A DNA stretch of 64,000 nucleotides from Paraburkholderia phenoliruptrix. GTDB lineage: Bacteria > Pseudomonadota > Gammaproteobacteria > Burkholderiales > Burkholderiaceae. Under the pieces are notes generated by a model that was not told where the DNA came from, did not search any database, and worked only from the letters and a program-made list of their open reading frames with translations. This document shows positions 1 to 8,748 of this stretch, one piece after another (positions within the stretch are counted from its first letter, which is position 1; the number at the start of each line of letters is the position of its first letter). The translations under genes were made by a program, and so were the position numbers. The stretch spans positions 1 to 64,000 of the forward strand of contig NZ_CADIKB010000002.1 in the NCBI RefSeq assembly GCF_902859825.1, in the 5' to 3' direction.

Positions 1-64
1 CGCCGCCCTGAAGCGTTCGCCCTCGAAATCCAACATTGACCATGATCGCAAGGTCGCATAATCT

Positions 65-2782
65 ATGCCGCACCCGCCGTCCCAACCTTCAACTGTCTGT
101 GGGACATTGCCAAACAGTGCGATTGATAACGCAATGAGCAACAACGATATTGCCGATCAGGTTCCGGCTCTCGTATGGACCGCCGATGCAGGCGGTGTCG
201 TCACCTATGCCAACATCGCTTGCCGCAAATACCTCGGCCATCCCTTCGCGCCGAACACCGCGATTCACTGGGACCAGTTCGTTCTGGAAGACGACGTCAA
301 GAAGGTGCTCGATGCATGGCGCAGCGCGCTCACAGCGGGCGAAAGCGCCAAGGTGAACGCGCGCCTCGAACGTTTCGACGGCCAATACCGCTGGCACAAA
401 CTGCGCATTCAGCCGATTTTCGACGACGCGCGCGTCGTCAGCGGCGCGTGCGGGATCGCCATGGACATCCACGACTTCGTCAAGGCCGGCGAGGCCTATG
501 AAGTCGGCGAACGGCGTCTGCGCTTTGCACTCGACGCGGCGCGCGCCGGCGCGTGGGAATGGGACATGGGCAGCCGCACCGCGCGCATCAGCGCCCAGCT
601 CGCGCAAATTTACGGGCTCGAACGGCAGGAAGCAGAAGTGCCGTTGCAATGGCTCTTCGATCGCATTCCCGAGAGTCATCGCGCGTGGTTCGCGCGCGAG
701 TTGACGGCCCGCTTGCACGAGTGCGTGCCCTTCGAACTGGACTTTCCAATCGAACTCGAGGACGGGCGCCGTTCGTGGCTGCGCACGCGCGGCGAAACGG
801 ACTGCGGAAGCGGCACGACAATCGAGCGCGTATTCGGCGTGACGTACGACATCACCGAGCAGCACGACGCGCAGATCGAGCGCGAGCGCAGCGAGCAGCG
901 CTACCGCGCGCTCGTCGAAGCGAGCTCGGAACTCACGTGGATCGCGGACGCAGCGGGCCATACGAATCAGCTCGGCAACTGGCACTCGTTCACGCCGCAG
1001 GACGGCCTCACCGCGGGCTGCGAATGGCTCGATCTCGTCCACCCCGACGACGAAGCCTGCGCGCGCACGACGTGGTCGAATATCGTCAAGGCGCAACTGC
1101 CGGGCTCGATGACCTTCCGGCTGCGGCGACGCGACGGCAGCTGGCGCACCATGTCCGCGCGCGCCGCGCCTTTGCGCGACGACGACGGCACGCTGCGCGA
1201 ATGGTTCTGCATGGCGACGGACGTGACCGACGAGCGCGCCGCCGCAGCCGCGCTGGAGGAGCGCAATCTGCGTCTTCAGGTGGCCATGCGTGCCGCGCGC
1301 ATGACCATCGGGTATCTGTCGCTCGATTCATGGACAGTCTGCTGGGACAGCGTCGACGCGCTGCCGGGCGTGCCGGCCGGGACGATTGCGCTGCCGTACG
1401 ACGCGGCGCTGCATCGCGTGCATGCCGAGGACCGCGCCGCCGTGGACGCGGCAATGCGGCGCGTCGCCCTGAGCGGCGAATTCGACAAGCCGCTCGAATT
1501 CCGCATCATGATGCACGGCGAGGAAAGCTGGCTGCAGAGCCAGGCGGTCTTGCAACGCGATGCTGACGGCAAACCGTGGCGCGTCATTGCCAGCGCGGTG
1601 GACATCACGCAGCGCAAGACGCTGGAACTTGCATTGCGCGAAACGGATCGCCGCAAGGACGAATTCCTCGCGATGCTCGCGCACGAACTGCGCAACCCGC
1701 TCGCGCCGATGCGCAATGCGATCGCGCTGCTGCGCCGCGAGAGAGAATCCGGCGTGAATTCGTGCGAACTGGTCGGCATGCTGAGCCGGCAGGTCGATCA
1801 TATGGCGCAACTCGTCGACGATCTACTTGAAGTGTCGCGCATCACGCATGGGCGCATCGTGCTTCGGCGCGAGCCAGTGCTGCTCGGCACCGCCATTTAC
1901 GGCGCGCTGGAAACCGTGTCGTCGATGGCGGCCTCGCGCGGCCAGCATCTCACGGTCAAGCTGCCGCCCGCGCCCGTCTGGCTGCATGCGGACCCGCTGC
2001 GCCTCTCGCAGATCTTCGTCAACGTATTGAACAACGCGTGCAAGTATACGGATCCCGGCGGCAGCGTGTGTGTGACCGCGCTCGCCGACGAACGCTTCGC
2101 GGCGGTCACCATTGAAGACAACGGCAGCGGCATTTCGCCGGATCTGCTGCCGCACATCTTCGACCTCTTCGCACAAGGCGAGCGCACGCTCGACCGCGCG
2201 CACGGCGGGCTTGGCATCGGCTTGTCGCTCGTGAAGAAGCTGGTCGAGCTGCATGGCGGCACGATCGACATTGCGAGTCCCGGCCCGGGCCGCGGCGCGA
2301 CGGTGTCGATCCGGCTGCCGCTTTCGCACGCGCCCGACGTGCCCGCGCCGTTGCACGACGAACCGTCCGCGAGCGGCACCTCGCATGGCGAGCGCGCTGC
2401 GCTCAATGTGCTGATCGTCGACGACAACAAGGACGCGGCGGATTCGCTGGCCTTGCTGTGCGAGAGCGAGGGCTATCACGTCAGCGTCGCGTACGGGGCG
2501 CACGATGCGCTCGCGAAAGCCGAGGCCGAGCCCGTGGATGCCGCGTTGCTCGACATCGGCCTGCCGGACATCGACGGCTACGAGCTCGCCGGGCTGATTC
2601 GCCAGAAGGGCGGGACGCGGCCCGTGCTGATTGCAGTGACGGGTTACGGCCAGGCCGACGATCATCTGCGCGTGCAGGCCGCGGGGTTCGACCATCATCT
2701 CGTCAAGCCGGTGAATATCGACTACCTGATGTCGCTGCTCGCGGAACTGTCGCCGGCGGCGGCCTCGCCGCACGCGGACTGA
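65..2782 (+). CDS. Hybrid sensor histidine kinase/response regulator with multiple PAS domains
   Basis: Predicted soluble sensor kinase of 905 residues. Four PAS-like segments lie at roughly residues 25-140, 148-270, 280-390 and 400-520. A HisKA domain follows with the phospho-acceptor in AHELRNP (His about 540), then an HATPase_c domain with N- and G-box motifs (NVLNNACKYTDPG, GLGIGLSLV). A C-terminal receiver domain carries VDDN, a phospho-acceptor Asp near residue 830 in LLDIGLPDIDG, and a conserved Lys in VKPVN. There is no transmembrane segment, so it should sense a cytoplasmic or diffusible signal. A later ATG at 134 (MSNNDIADQ) begins just before the first PAS and may be the true start. 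No output regulator is adjacent and the signal is unknown. Confidence 0.88.
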   Translation: MPHPPSQPSTVCGTLPNSAIDNAMSNNDIADQVPALVWTADAGGVVTYANIACRKYLGHPFAPNTAIHWDQFVLEDDVKKVLDAWRSALTAGESAKVNARLERFDGQYRWHKLRIQPIFDDARVVSGACGIAMDIHDFVKAGEAYEVGERRLRFALDAARAGAWEWDMGSRTARISAQLAQIYGLERQEAEVPLQWLFDRIPESHRAWFARELTARLHECVPFELDFPIELEDGRRSWLRTRGETDCGSGTTIERVFGVTYDITEQHDAQIERERSEQRYRALVEASSELTWIADAAGHTNQLGNWHSFTPQDGLTAGCEWLDLVHPDDEACARTTWSNIVKAQLPGSMTFRLRRRDGSWRTMSARAAPLRDDDGTLREWFCMATDVTDERAAAAALEERNLRLQVAMRAARMTIGYLSLDSWTVCWDSVDALPGVPAGTIALPYDAALHRVHAEDRAAVDAAMRRVALSGEFDKPLEFRIMMHGEESWLQSQAVLQRDADGKPWRVIASAVDITQRKTLELALRETDRRKDEFLAMLAHELRNPLAPMRNAIALLRRERESGVNSCELVGMLSRQVDHMAQLVDDLLEVSRITHGRIVLRREPVLLGTAIYGALETVSSMAASRGQHLTVKLPPAPVWLHADPLRLSQIFVNVLNNACKYTDPGGSVCVTALADERFAAVTIEDNGSGISPDLLPHIFDLFAQGERTLDRAHGGLGIGLSLVKKLVELHGGTIDIASPGPGRGATVSIRLPLSHAPDVPAPLHDEPSASGTSHGERAALNVLIVDDNKDAADSLALLCESEGYHVSVAYGAHDALAKAEAEPVDAALLDIGLPDIDGYELAGLIRQKGGTRPVLIAVTGYGQADDHLRVQAAGFDHHLVKPVNIDYLMSLLAELSPAAASPHAD

Positions 2783-2985
2783 GGCCCGCGCCTTTCCTAC
2801 CCGATCCCGATCCCGAAGCGCTGAATCACGAAAGCCTCTCGTTCCGTTCCCCACGTGCATCTTGAGACGATCGCGCGATTTGTTGAGCCTGCCCCGCGTT
2901 CAGCGTTTGCGGCGGCGGTTCTACAGTACGTCATCGATCGCGCAGCCGGATAGTCACGCGCGACACAACCTTTGGAGGATCGGTG

Positions 2986-4020
2986 ATGAACAGCAATCGT
3001 GGCGCGATTCCGGCCTCGTTCTTCGGGATAGCAGTGGGCGCACTGGCGCTCGCCAACTTGTGGCGCGTAGCAATCAGGTTGTGGCATTGGCCCGCCGCCA
3101 TCGGAACGATCACGACGGTCGCGGCGCTGGTCGTATGGCTCGTCATTCTCGTCGCCTACGCGCAAAAGTGGCGCACGCACGCGACCGACGCCCGCGCGGA
3201 ACTGCAGCATCCGGTGCAGTCGTCTTTTGTGGCGCTCGGCCCGGTGTCGAGCATGCTGGCCGCGCAGCTTCTGCAGCCGCATGCGTACAAACCTGCACTT
3301 GTGTTGTTCAGCGTGGCGGCGCTCGCGCAACTGGCACTCGGCGCGTATCTGCATGGACGGCTCTGGCAAGGCGGCCGCAAGCCGGAGCTCATTACGCCCG
3401 CCATTTATCTGCCCACCGTGGCGCCGAGCTTCGTGGCCGGCACCACAGCGGCGGCTTTCGGCTTTCATCAGTTGGGCGGGCTCTTCTTCGGCGCGGGCGT
3501 GCTGTTCTGGCTTGCAATCGAATCGCTGATCCTGCACCGTGCCGCCGTGCATGAACCGCTGCCCGAAGCATTGCGTCCGACGCTCGGCATCCAGCTTGCG
3601 CCGCCCGTCGTAGGTGGCGTCACCTACCTCGCGTTGATGAGCGGCGCGCCCGACCTGTTTTCGCTGATGCTGCTCGGCTACGGCCTCTATCAGGCCTTGC
3701 TGCTGTTGCGCCTGCTGCCGTGGATTCGCCAGCAGCATTTCGTGCCGGGTTACTGGGCTTTCAGCTTCGGCGTGGCCGCCTTGCCGACCATGGCGCTGCG
3801 CATGGTGGAGCGAGGCGCCACGGGTGCAGTGGAGTGGGCCGCGCCGGTTCTGTTCGTGGTCGCGAATGTCATCGTCGCGATGCTGGCGGTGAAGACGCTA
3901 GAGTTGCTCGTGCGAGGCAAGCTTGTGCCGCCGGCTTCGGCGTCCTCCAGTGGACCGCAGGCGGCGAGCGCGTCGGCTGATTCGGGAATGGTGCGGGCTC
4001 GGCAGACCGCAGGGGTCTAG
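2986..4020 (+). CDS. TehA/SLAC1-family (TDT) transporter
   Basis: Integral membrane protein of 344 residues with about ten hydrophobic segments throughout. It resembles the tellurite-resistance/dicarboxylate transporter family (TDT, which includes TehA and SLAC1). Family members move anions or small organic acids, and the substrate here cannot be read from sequence. GGAGG at 2974-2978 sits 7 nt before ATG 2986, which favours that start over the GTG at 2983. The C-terminal tail (last 30 residues) is Ala/Ser-rich and probably cytoplasmic. The gene stands alone between the kinase and the guanidine operon and is followed by two hairpins. Confidence 0.8.
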   Translation: MNSNRGAIPASFFGIAVGALALANLWRVAIRLWHWPAAIGTITTVAALVVWLVILVAYAQKWRTHATDARAELQHPVQSSFVALGPVSSMLAAQLLQPHAYKPALVLFSVAALAQLALGAYLHGRLWQGGRKPELITPAIYLPTVAPSFVAGTTAAAFGFHQLGGLFFGAGVLFWLAIESLILHRAAVHEPLPEALRPTLGIQLAPPVVGGVTYLALMSGAPDLFSLMLLGYGLYQALLLLRLLPWIRQQHFVPGYWAFSFGVAALPTMALRMVERGATGAVEWAAPVLFVVANVIVAMLAVKTLELLVRGKLVPPASASSSGPQAASASADSGMVRARQTAGV

Positions 4021-4039
4021 CTAGCTGCTATCTACTGGC

Positions 4040-4069
4040 AGCCCGTGGCCGACCATAGGCCCGCGGGCT
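4040..4069 (+). terminator. Hairpin after the TehA-family gene
   Basis: AGCCCG (4040-4045) pairs with CGGGCT (4064-4069), with an inner GGCC/GGCC pairing. It lies 20 nt after the stop codon. No T-run follows, so intrinsic termination is only possible. Confidence 0.4.
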
Positions 4070-4210
4070 AACGAATTAAGACCTGCCGGATAGTTTTGTT
4101 GCCGCAGCCAGGCGTCGTCCCCGCTTCACGCCGCAGCGGAATTGCACCACGAGCGGGCACCGCGCACTGCAACGTTGCATCCCCGCCTGGCCGACCGGCG
4201 CCCCGCCGAC

Positions 4211-4240
4211 GCAAAAGCCCCTGCATTCAGGGCCTTTTGC
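4211..4240. terminator. Strong bidirectional terminator-like inverted repeat
   Basis: Two 13-nt arms (4211-4223 and 4228-4240) pair with a single C-C mismatch around a CATT loop. The left arm begins with AAAA and the right arm ends with TTTT, the classic bidirectional intrinsic-terminator pattern. It separates the upstream gene from the riboswitch-controlled operon. Confidence 0.65.
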
Positions 4241-4312
4241 GCATGGCACGCTTCTCGCTGTACTTCGTTCAGGAGCCGGCGCTACATCCGGTTTGGCAGT
4301 CACAATTTGCAA

Positions 4313-4424
4313 TGGACGACTAGGGTTCCGGTTTGCGCCGCGGCATCGCCGCACACAAACGCTGGTCCGAGAGTTGTCGACCTCAGGCGAGGTTACACGG
4401 CGGGATAAAAGCCCGGGAGAGAAC
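4313..4424 (+). promoter_or_regulatory. Guanidine-I (ykkC) riboswitch
   Basis: Three blocks match the conserved core of the guanidine-I/ykkC aptamer in the right order and spacing: CTAGGGTTCCGG (4320-4331), GCTGGTCCGAGAGT (4361-4374) and GGGATAAAAGCCCGGGAGA (4402-4420). Between them are two short hairpins, GTTTG/CAAAC (about 4331-4360) and ACCTC/GAGGT (about 4379-4393). The aptamer ends about 55 nt before the start codon of the binding-protein gene. No T-run terminator lies between, so control may be translational or by another mechanism. In known cases this class turns genes on when guanidine binds, which fits the genes downstream. Confidence 0.93.
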
Positions 4425-4479
4425 GCGACACGTCGCGCCGCTCCTACCGCTATCAATCCGCCACACTGGGGTCATCCAT

Positions 4480-5547
4480 ATGCGCAAACTTCGTTTTTTC
4501 GCCAGCGTTGTCGCTGCTTTCGCGGTTCTCGCCTCCTCCCCCTCGTTCGCTGCCGGCCGGACCGACTTCAAGGTCTGCTGGACCATTTACGCCGGCTGGA
4601 TGCCGTGGGGCGAAGCGAAGACACAAGGCATCGTGTCCAAATGGGCCAAGAAATACGGCATTCATGTCGATGTCGTGCAACTGAACGACTACGTCGAGTC
4701 GATCAACCAGTACACCGCCGGCAAATTCGACGGCTGCACGATGACGAACATGGATGCGTTGACCATTCCCGCCACCGGCGGCGTGGATTCGACCGCGCTG
4801 CTCGTCACCGACTTCTCGAATGGCAATGACGGGGTACTGATCAAAGGTTCCGGCAAGAAAGTCGCGGATCTGAAGGGCCAGTCCATCAATCTCGTCGAGT
4901 TCTCGGTTTCGCATTACCTGCTCGCGCGCGCATTGGAAACCGCGGGACTGAGCGAACGCGATCTCAAGGTCGTCAATACTTCGGATGCCGATATTTCCGC
5001 TGCGTTTGCGACTCCCGCCGTCAACCAGGCCGTGACGTGGAACCCGATGCTTGCCGACCTGAAAGCCAAGCCGAATGTCACGGAGGTCTTCGACTCCAGC
5101 AAGATTCCCGGCGAAATCATGGACATGATGGTCGTCAACACGAAGACGCTTCATGACAATCCGGCTCTCGGCAAAGCGCTGACCGGCGCCTGGTTCGAAA
5201 TGCTTGCGCTGATGCAAGCGAACAGCACAGCCAGCGCTGCGGCATTGAATTCGATGGCCAAGGCGTCGGGCACCGACCTCGCCGGCTTCAAGAGCCAGCT
5301 TTCCACCACTGAACTCTTCTATACGCCGAAGGCCGCGCTCGCTTTCGCGACCAGCGCGAATCTGCCGACAACCATGACGCGCGTCGCCAAGTTTTCCTTC
5401 GACCACGGTCTGCTCGGTCAAGGCGCGGCCGACGCCAACGCGGTCGGCATGGAGTTCGGCAATGGCGTGGTCGTCGGCAACAGAAACAACATCAAGCTGC
5501 GCTTCGATCCTTCCTATGTCCGGATGGCCGCGGACGGCAAGCTCTAA
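4480..5547 (+). CDS. ABC transporter periplasmic substrate-binding protein, guanidine/urea operon
   Basis: 355-residue binding protein of the type previously named putative urea ABC transporter substrate-binding protein (NitT/TauT-like fold). The first 25 residues (MRKLRFFASVVAAF to SFAA) form a Sec signal peptide, so the mature protein begins near AGRTDFKVCW. ATG 4480 is chosen because the longer open frame (from 4333) runs through the riboswitch. A GGGG stretch lies about 8 nt upstream. It is the first gene of the operon and should capture the nitrogen substrate, by context guanidine, for the permease and ATPase that follow. Confidence 0.88.
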   Translation: MRKLRFFASVVAAFAVLASSPSFAAGRTDFKVCWTIYAGWMPWGEAKTQGIVSKWAKKYGIHVDVVQLNDYVESINQYTAGKFDGCTMTNMDALTIPATGGVDSTALLVTDFSNGNDGVLIKGSGKKVADLKGQSINLVEFSVSHYLLARALETAGLSERDLKVVNTSDADISAAFATPAVNQAVTWNPMLADLKAKPNVTEVFDSSKIPGEIMDMMVVNTKTLHDNPALGKALTGAWFEMLALMQANSTASAAALNSMAKASGTDLAGFKSQLSTTELFYTPKAALAFATSANLPTTMTRVAKFSFDHGLLGQGAADANAVGMEFGNGVVVGNRNNIKLRFDPSYVRMAADGKL

Positions 5548-5577
5548 GTCAGATACCTGAACCACAAGGTTCCCGTC

Positions 5578-6393
5578 ATGCGACTGATCAATCGATATCC
5601 GGGGAGAAGCAGCGCCCTGATGCTGCTGCTCATGCCATTCGTCGTGCTCGTGGTGGTTTATTTCACGAGCTCGTCGACGCGACTCGCCGCGAACCCGGAA
5701 GACAAACTGCTGCCCAGTGCCGCGCAAATGGCCGACGCGGTCAAGCAGTACGCGTTCACCGAAGACAAGCGCACCGGAGAACATCTGCTGTGGACCGACA
5801 CGCGTTCCAGCGTGCGGCGCCTCGCAATCGGACTCGCGGCAAGCGCGGCGATCGCATTGGCCGTCAGCATCGCGACCGGCAGCATTCCGGCCGTCACGGC
5901 AACACTGTCGCCGTTCATCACCGTGATGTCCATGATTCCGCCGCTCGCGCTGCTGCCCATTCTGTTCATCGTATTCGGTCTGGACGAATTGTCGAAGGTC
6001 GTGCTGATCATCATCGGTATTACGCCGATGATGATTCGCGATCTTCAGCAGCGCGCCCGCGACATACCGAACGAGCTGTGGGTCAAGGCGCAGACACTCG
6101 GCGCGACGAGCTGGACGCTGATACTTCGCATGATTGTTCCGCAGCTATTGCCGCGTCTTCTCGTCGCGTTGCGCTTATCGCTTTGCTCGGCCTGGTTGTT
6201 TCTAATTGCCGCGGAAGCCATCGCGTCCACCGACGGCCTCGGTTACCGCATCTTTCTCGTGCGCCGCTATCTGGCCATGGACGTGATTCTGCCCTACGTC
6301 CTTTGGATCACGCTGCTCGCATGGCTGATGGACGAAGCATTGCGGCGCCTCACGAAATACGCCTTCCCGTGGTACGGCGGAGGCTCGCGATGA
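5578..6393 (+). CDS. ABC transporter permease, guanidine/urea operon
   Basis: 271-residue inner-membrane permease of the SsuC/TauC type (BPD_transp_1). It has one N-terminal membrane segment (about residues 12-30), a periplasmic stretch, then five to six more segments. The cytoplasmic EAA loop that docks the ATPase is visible as ELWVKAQTLGA...IVPQLLP (about residues 164-190). The gene starts 30 nt after the binding-protein gene and its stop overlaps the next start (ATGA at 6390-6393), so translational coupling with the ATPase is likely. Confidence 0.88.
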   Translation: MRLINRYPGRSSALMLLLMPFVVLVVVYFTSSSTRLAANPEDKLLPSAAQMADAVKQYAFTEDKRTGEHLLWTDTRSSVRRLAIGLAASAAIALAVSIATGSIPAVTATLSPFITVMSMIPPLALLPILFIVFGLDELSKVVLIIIGITPMMIRDLQQRARDIPNELWVKAQTLGATSWTLILRMIVPQLLPRLLVALRLSLCSAWLFLIAAEAIASTDGLGYRIFLVRRYLAMDVILPYVLWITLLAWLMDEALRRLTKYAFPWYGGGSR

Positions 6394-7181
6394 TCGAAGT
6401 CCGCAACGTCTGGAAAGAATATGGCGAACAGGTCGTGCTCGAACGGCTCGATCTGAAAGTTGAAAAAGGCGAGTTCTGCTCGATGGTCGGTGCATCGGGT
6501 TGCGGCAAGTCGACATTCCTGCGGCTTCTTCTCGGCCAGGAGCGCGTCACGCGCGGCGAGATTCTGCTCGATGGAAAAGCGCTGCCCGGAGAGCCCGATG
6601 CGGAGCGCGGCGTGGTGTTCCAGCGCTATTCCGTATTCGACCATCTGACCGTGATGCGCAACGTGCTGCTCGGGCTTGAGTTGCCGCAGGCCCGATGGAC
6701 TGGCCGCCTGTTCGGACAGCGCCGCCGCTCAGCAGAGGATGAGGCGGTTGCGATGCTCGAGAAGGTCGGACTCGGCAGCTCGCTCGACAAGTACCCGCAT
6801 CAATTGTCGGGCGGCATGCAACAGCGGCTCGCCATTGCGCAGGCGTTGATCATGAAACCGCGTGTGTTGCTGCTGGACGAACCCTTCGGCGCGCTCGACC
6901 CCGGCATTCGCAAAGATATGCACGAGTTACTGCTGAATTTATGGCGCGAATCCGGCTTGACGATCTTCATGGTCACGCACGATCTGAAAGAGGGCTTCGC
7001 GCTCGGCAGCCGCGTCCTCGTGTTCGACAAGGTGCGCGTCGACCCGCAAGCGCCGAATGCCTATGGCGCGCGCATTACCTACAACATTCCGCTCGACCAC
7101 AGCCGCGATTGCCCGCCTGCTCTTCGCATGGCGCAAGCCGCTGTCGAAGGTGCGTCGCGTGCTGCCGCCGTAGCGGCTTGA
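6390..7181 (+). CDS. ABC transporter ATP-binding protein, guanidine/urea operon
   Basis: 263-residue ATPase of the SsuB/TauB type. Motifs in order: Walker A GASGCGKST (Lys40), Q-loop region VVFQRYSVFDHL, signature LSGGMQQRLAIAQAL, Walker B VLLLDEPFGALDP and switch His in MVTHDL. The start at 6390 overlaps the permease stop by 4 nt. The frame is open further upstream (to 5790), but that stretch runs opposite permease codons and shows no ABC homology. It completes the binding protein-permease-ATPase importer. Confidence 0.9.
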   Translation: MIEVRNVWKEYGEQVVLERLDLKVEKGEFCSMVGASGCGKSTFLRLLLGQERVTRGEILLDGKALPGEPDAERGVVFQRYSVFDHLTVMRNVLLGLELPQARWTGRLFGQRRRSAEDEAVAMLEKVGLGSSLDKYPHQLSGGMQQRLAIAQALIMKPRVLLLDEPFGALDPGIRKDMHELLLNLWRESGLTIFMVTHDLKEGFALGSRVLVFDKVRVDPQAPNAYGARITYNIPLDHSRDCPPALRMAQAAVEGASRAAAVAA

Positions 7182-7182
7182 G

Positions 7183-7896
7183 ATGAGACCTATGGACACC
7201 TTACTCGAAGAAAACGTCGCGGGCGGCGCTCACACGTCGCTCATCGTCAAACGCGGACAGTCGCTGCGCATCACCGATTTGCGCGGCGGCGCCAATGTCA
7301 GCGTCATGCTGCTCAATGCCCAGGAAAAGAGCGAGCGCCTGAATTTGCCCGATACGCTCAAATGCCAGCACACGGCGAAAGTTACCGCCGGCCACTGCCT
7401 CTATTCCGACATGGGACGCGTGCTCGCAGCCGTCGTGGCGGATACGTGCGGCTGGCACGACACACTGTGCGGCGTGTCCAACGCGGAGGAAGTGCAGCAG
7501 AAGTACGGCGTGGGGCGCTATCAGGAATTGCGCAATGCGTTCTATCGCAACGGCACGGACAACCTGCTCGTGGAAATGGGCAAGTGGGGCCTTGGCCTGC
7601 CCGATCTCCTGATGACCCTGAACCTGTTCAGCCGGGTTGACGTCACGGACGAAGGAACACTGAGCTTTGTTGCCGACAACTCAACCGCCGGCGATTACGT
7701 CGAGTTGTATGCGCCGATGAACACACTCGTGATCCTCACCGCGATCCAGCATCCTCTGGACCCGCACCCCGAATACGCGCCGAAGCCCGTGAAGCTCACG
7801 CTCAGTGCCGCAGACGCGAGCGTTGCTGAACTGTGCCGCACTTCATGCGATGAAAACGTCCGCGGGTTCATCAATACCGAACGTTTCTTTCTCTGA
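7183..7896 (+). CDS. DUF1989 protein, urea amidolyase-associated protein 1 type (carboxyguanidine deiminase subunit)
   Basis: 237-residue DUF1989 protein of the urea amidolyase-associated protein 1 (UAAP1) type. In characterised guanidine users, the two DUF1989 proteins of such operons form carboxyguanidine deiminase (CgdAB), which turns carboxyguanidine into allophanate and ammonia. The metal-binding-like segment VADTCGWHD (about residues 85-93) is present. The Cys found at the following conserved positions in its partner (GAC, HSCRDN) is replaced here (GVS, RNGTDN), so this may be the non-catalytic or structural subunit; that is inference. ATG 7183 lies 1 nt after the previous stop, and ATG 7192 is an alternative. 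Confidence 0.87.
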   Translation: MRPMDTLLEENVAGGAHTSLIVKRGQSLRITDLRGGANVSVMLLNAQEKSERLNLPDTLKCQHTAKVTAGHCLYSDMGRVLAAVVADTCGWHDTLCGVSNAEEVQQKYGVGRYQELRNAFYRNGTDNLLVEMGKWGLGLPDLLMTLNLFSRVDVTDEGTLSFVADNSTAGDYVELYAPMNTLVILTAIQHPLDPHPEYAPKPVKLTLSAADASVAELCRTSCDENVRGFINTERFFL

Positions 7897-7907
7897 CCGG
7901 AACACCT

Positions 7908-8552
7908 ATGACGATAAAGACGCTCACCGAAAGCACGCTCGATCCGGCTCACGCCATTTTCCGCGAAACGCTGGCCGCCGGAGAACCCTGGCTAAAAGAA
8001 GTGAAGGCGGGGCAGACCCTGCGCATTCTCGATCTGGAAGGCAATCAGGCCGTCGACACGCTGTTCTACAGCGCCACCGATCCGCGCGAACGATACGACG
8101 CACAACGCACGCTGCGGCGCCAGCGCAGCCTCTACCTGACGACCGGAACGGTCTTGTATTCGAATCTCGGCAACCCGCTGCTGACGATCGTCGCCGACAC
8201 ATGTGGCCGTCACGATACGCTGGGCGGCGCCTGCGCGCAGGAAAGCAATACCGTGCGTTATGCGCTGGAAAAGCGCTACATGCATAGCTGCCGCGACAAT
8301 TACCTGAGCGCCTGCGCGCACGACGGCCGTTTGTCGAAGCGCGATATCGGCGCGAACGTCAATTTCTTCATGAACGTTCCCGTCACGGCAAGCGGCGGAC
8401 TGACTTTCGAAGACGGCATCTCCGCGCCCGGCAAATACGTCGAAATGCGTGCGGAAATGGACGTGATCGTACTTATCTCCAACTGTCCGCAGCTCAACAA
8501 TCCCTGCAACGCCTACAACCCCACACCCGCGGAGCTATTGATATGGAACTGA
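7908..8552 (+). CDS. DUF1989 protein, urea amidolyase-associated protein 2 type (carboxyguanidine deiminase subunit)
   Basis: 214-residue DUF1989 protein, paralogous to its upstream neighbour and separated by 11 nt. It retains [15 protein letters not shown] (about residues 95-109) and HSCRDNY (about 125-131). These Cys/His positions are likely metal ligands in this hydrolase-like family. With the preceding protein it is expected to deiminate carboxyguanidine, supplying allophanate to the hydrolase at the operon end. The exact mapping to the names CgdA and CgdB was not resolved. Confidence 0.87.
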   Translation: MTIKTLTESTLDPAHAIFRETLAAGEPWLKEVKAGQTLRILDLEGNQAVDTLFYSATDPRERYDAQRTLRRQRSLYLTTGTVLYSNLGNPLLTIVADTCGRHDTLGGACAQESNTVRYALEKRYMHSCRDNYLSACAHDGRLSKRDIGANVNFFMNVPVTASGGLTFEDGISAPGKYVEMRAEMDVIVLISNCPQLNNPCNAYNPTPAELLIWN

Positions 8553-8713
8553 GCACATTGCGCCGCTGGCTATATGAAGTCATGCGAGTGCGCGCGGAGC
8601 GTTATTGGGCGGCAACTTCTTCAACCGCGGTATCGCACCAACCGGTCAAACACTAAACAACCGGCTGCATTGTCTGCCGATCTGCCGTGGACGGCCACGG
8701 CATGCACGCTCAC

Positions 8714-8729
8714 GGCGGGACGGCCCGCC
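8714..8729 (+). promoter_or_regulatory. GC hairpin just upstream of the carboxylase start
   Basis: GGCGGG (8714-8719) pairs perfectly with CCCGCC (8724-8729) around an ACGG loop, ending 2 nt before ATG 8731 and 20 nt before ATG 8749. It lies at the end of a 196-nt spacer, the only long gap in the operon. It could modulate translation initiation or stabilise processed mRNA. No T-run follows, so it is not a typical terminator. Confidence 0.35.
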
Positions 8730-8748
8730 CATGTTTCTGTGCCATTCC

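Noticed and set aside
4333..4479. Longer start of the binding-protein gene
   Set aside because: It would translate the conserved riboswitch; the signal peptide begins at ATG 4480.
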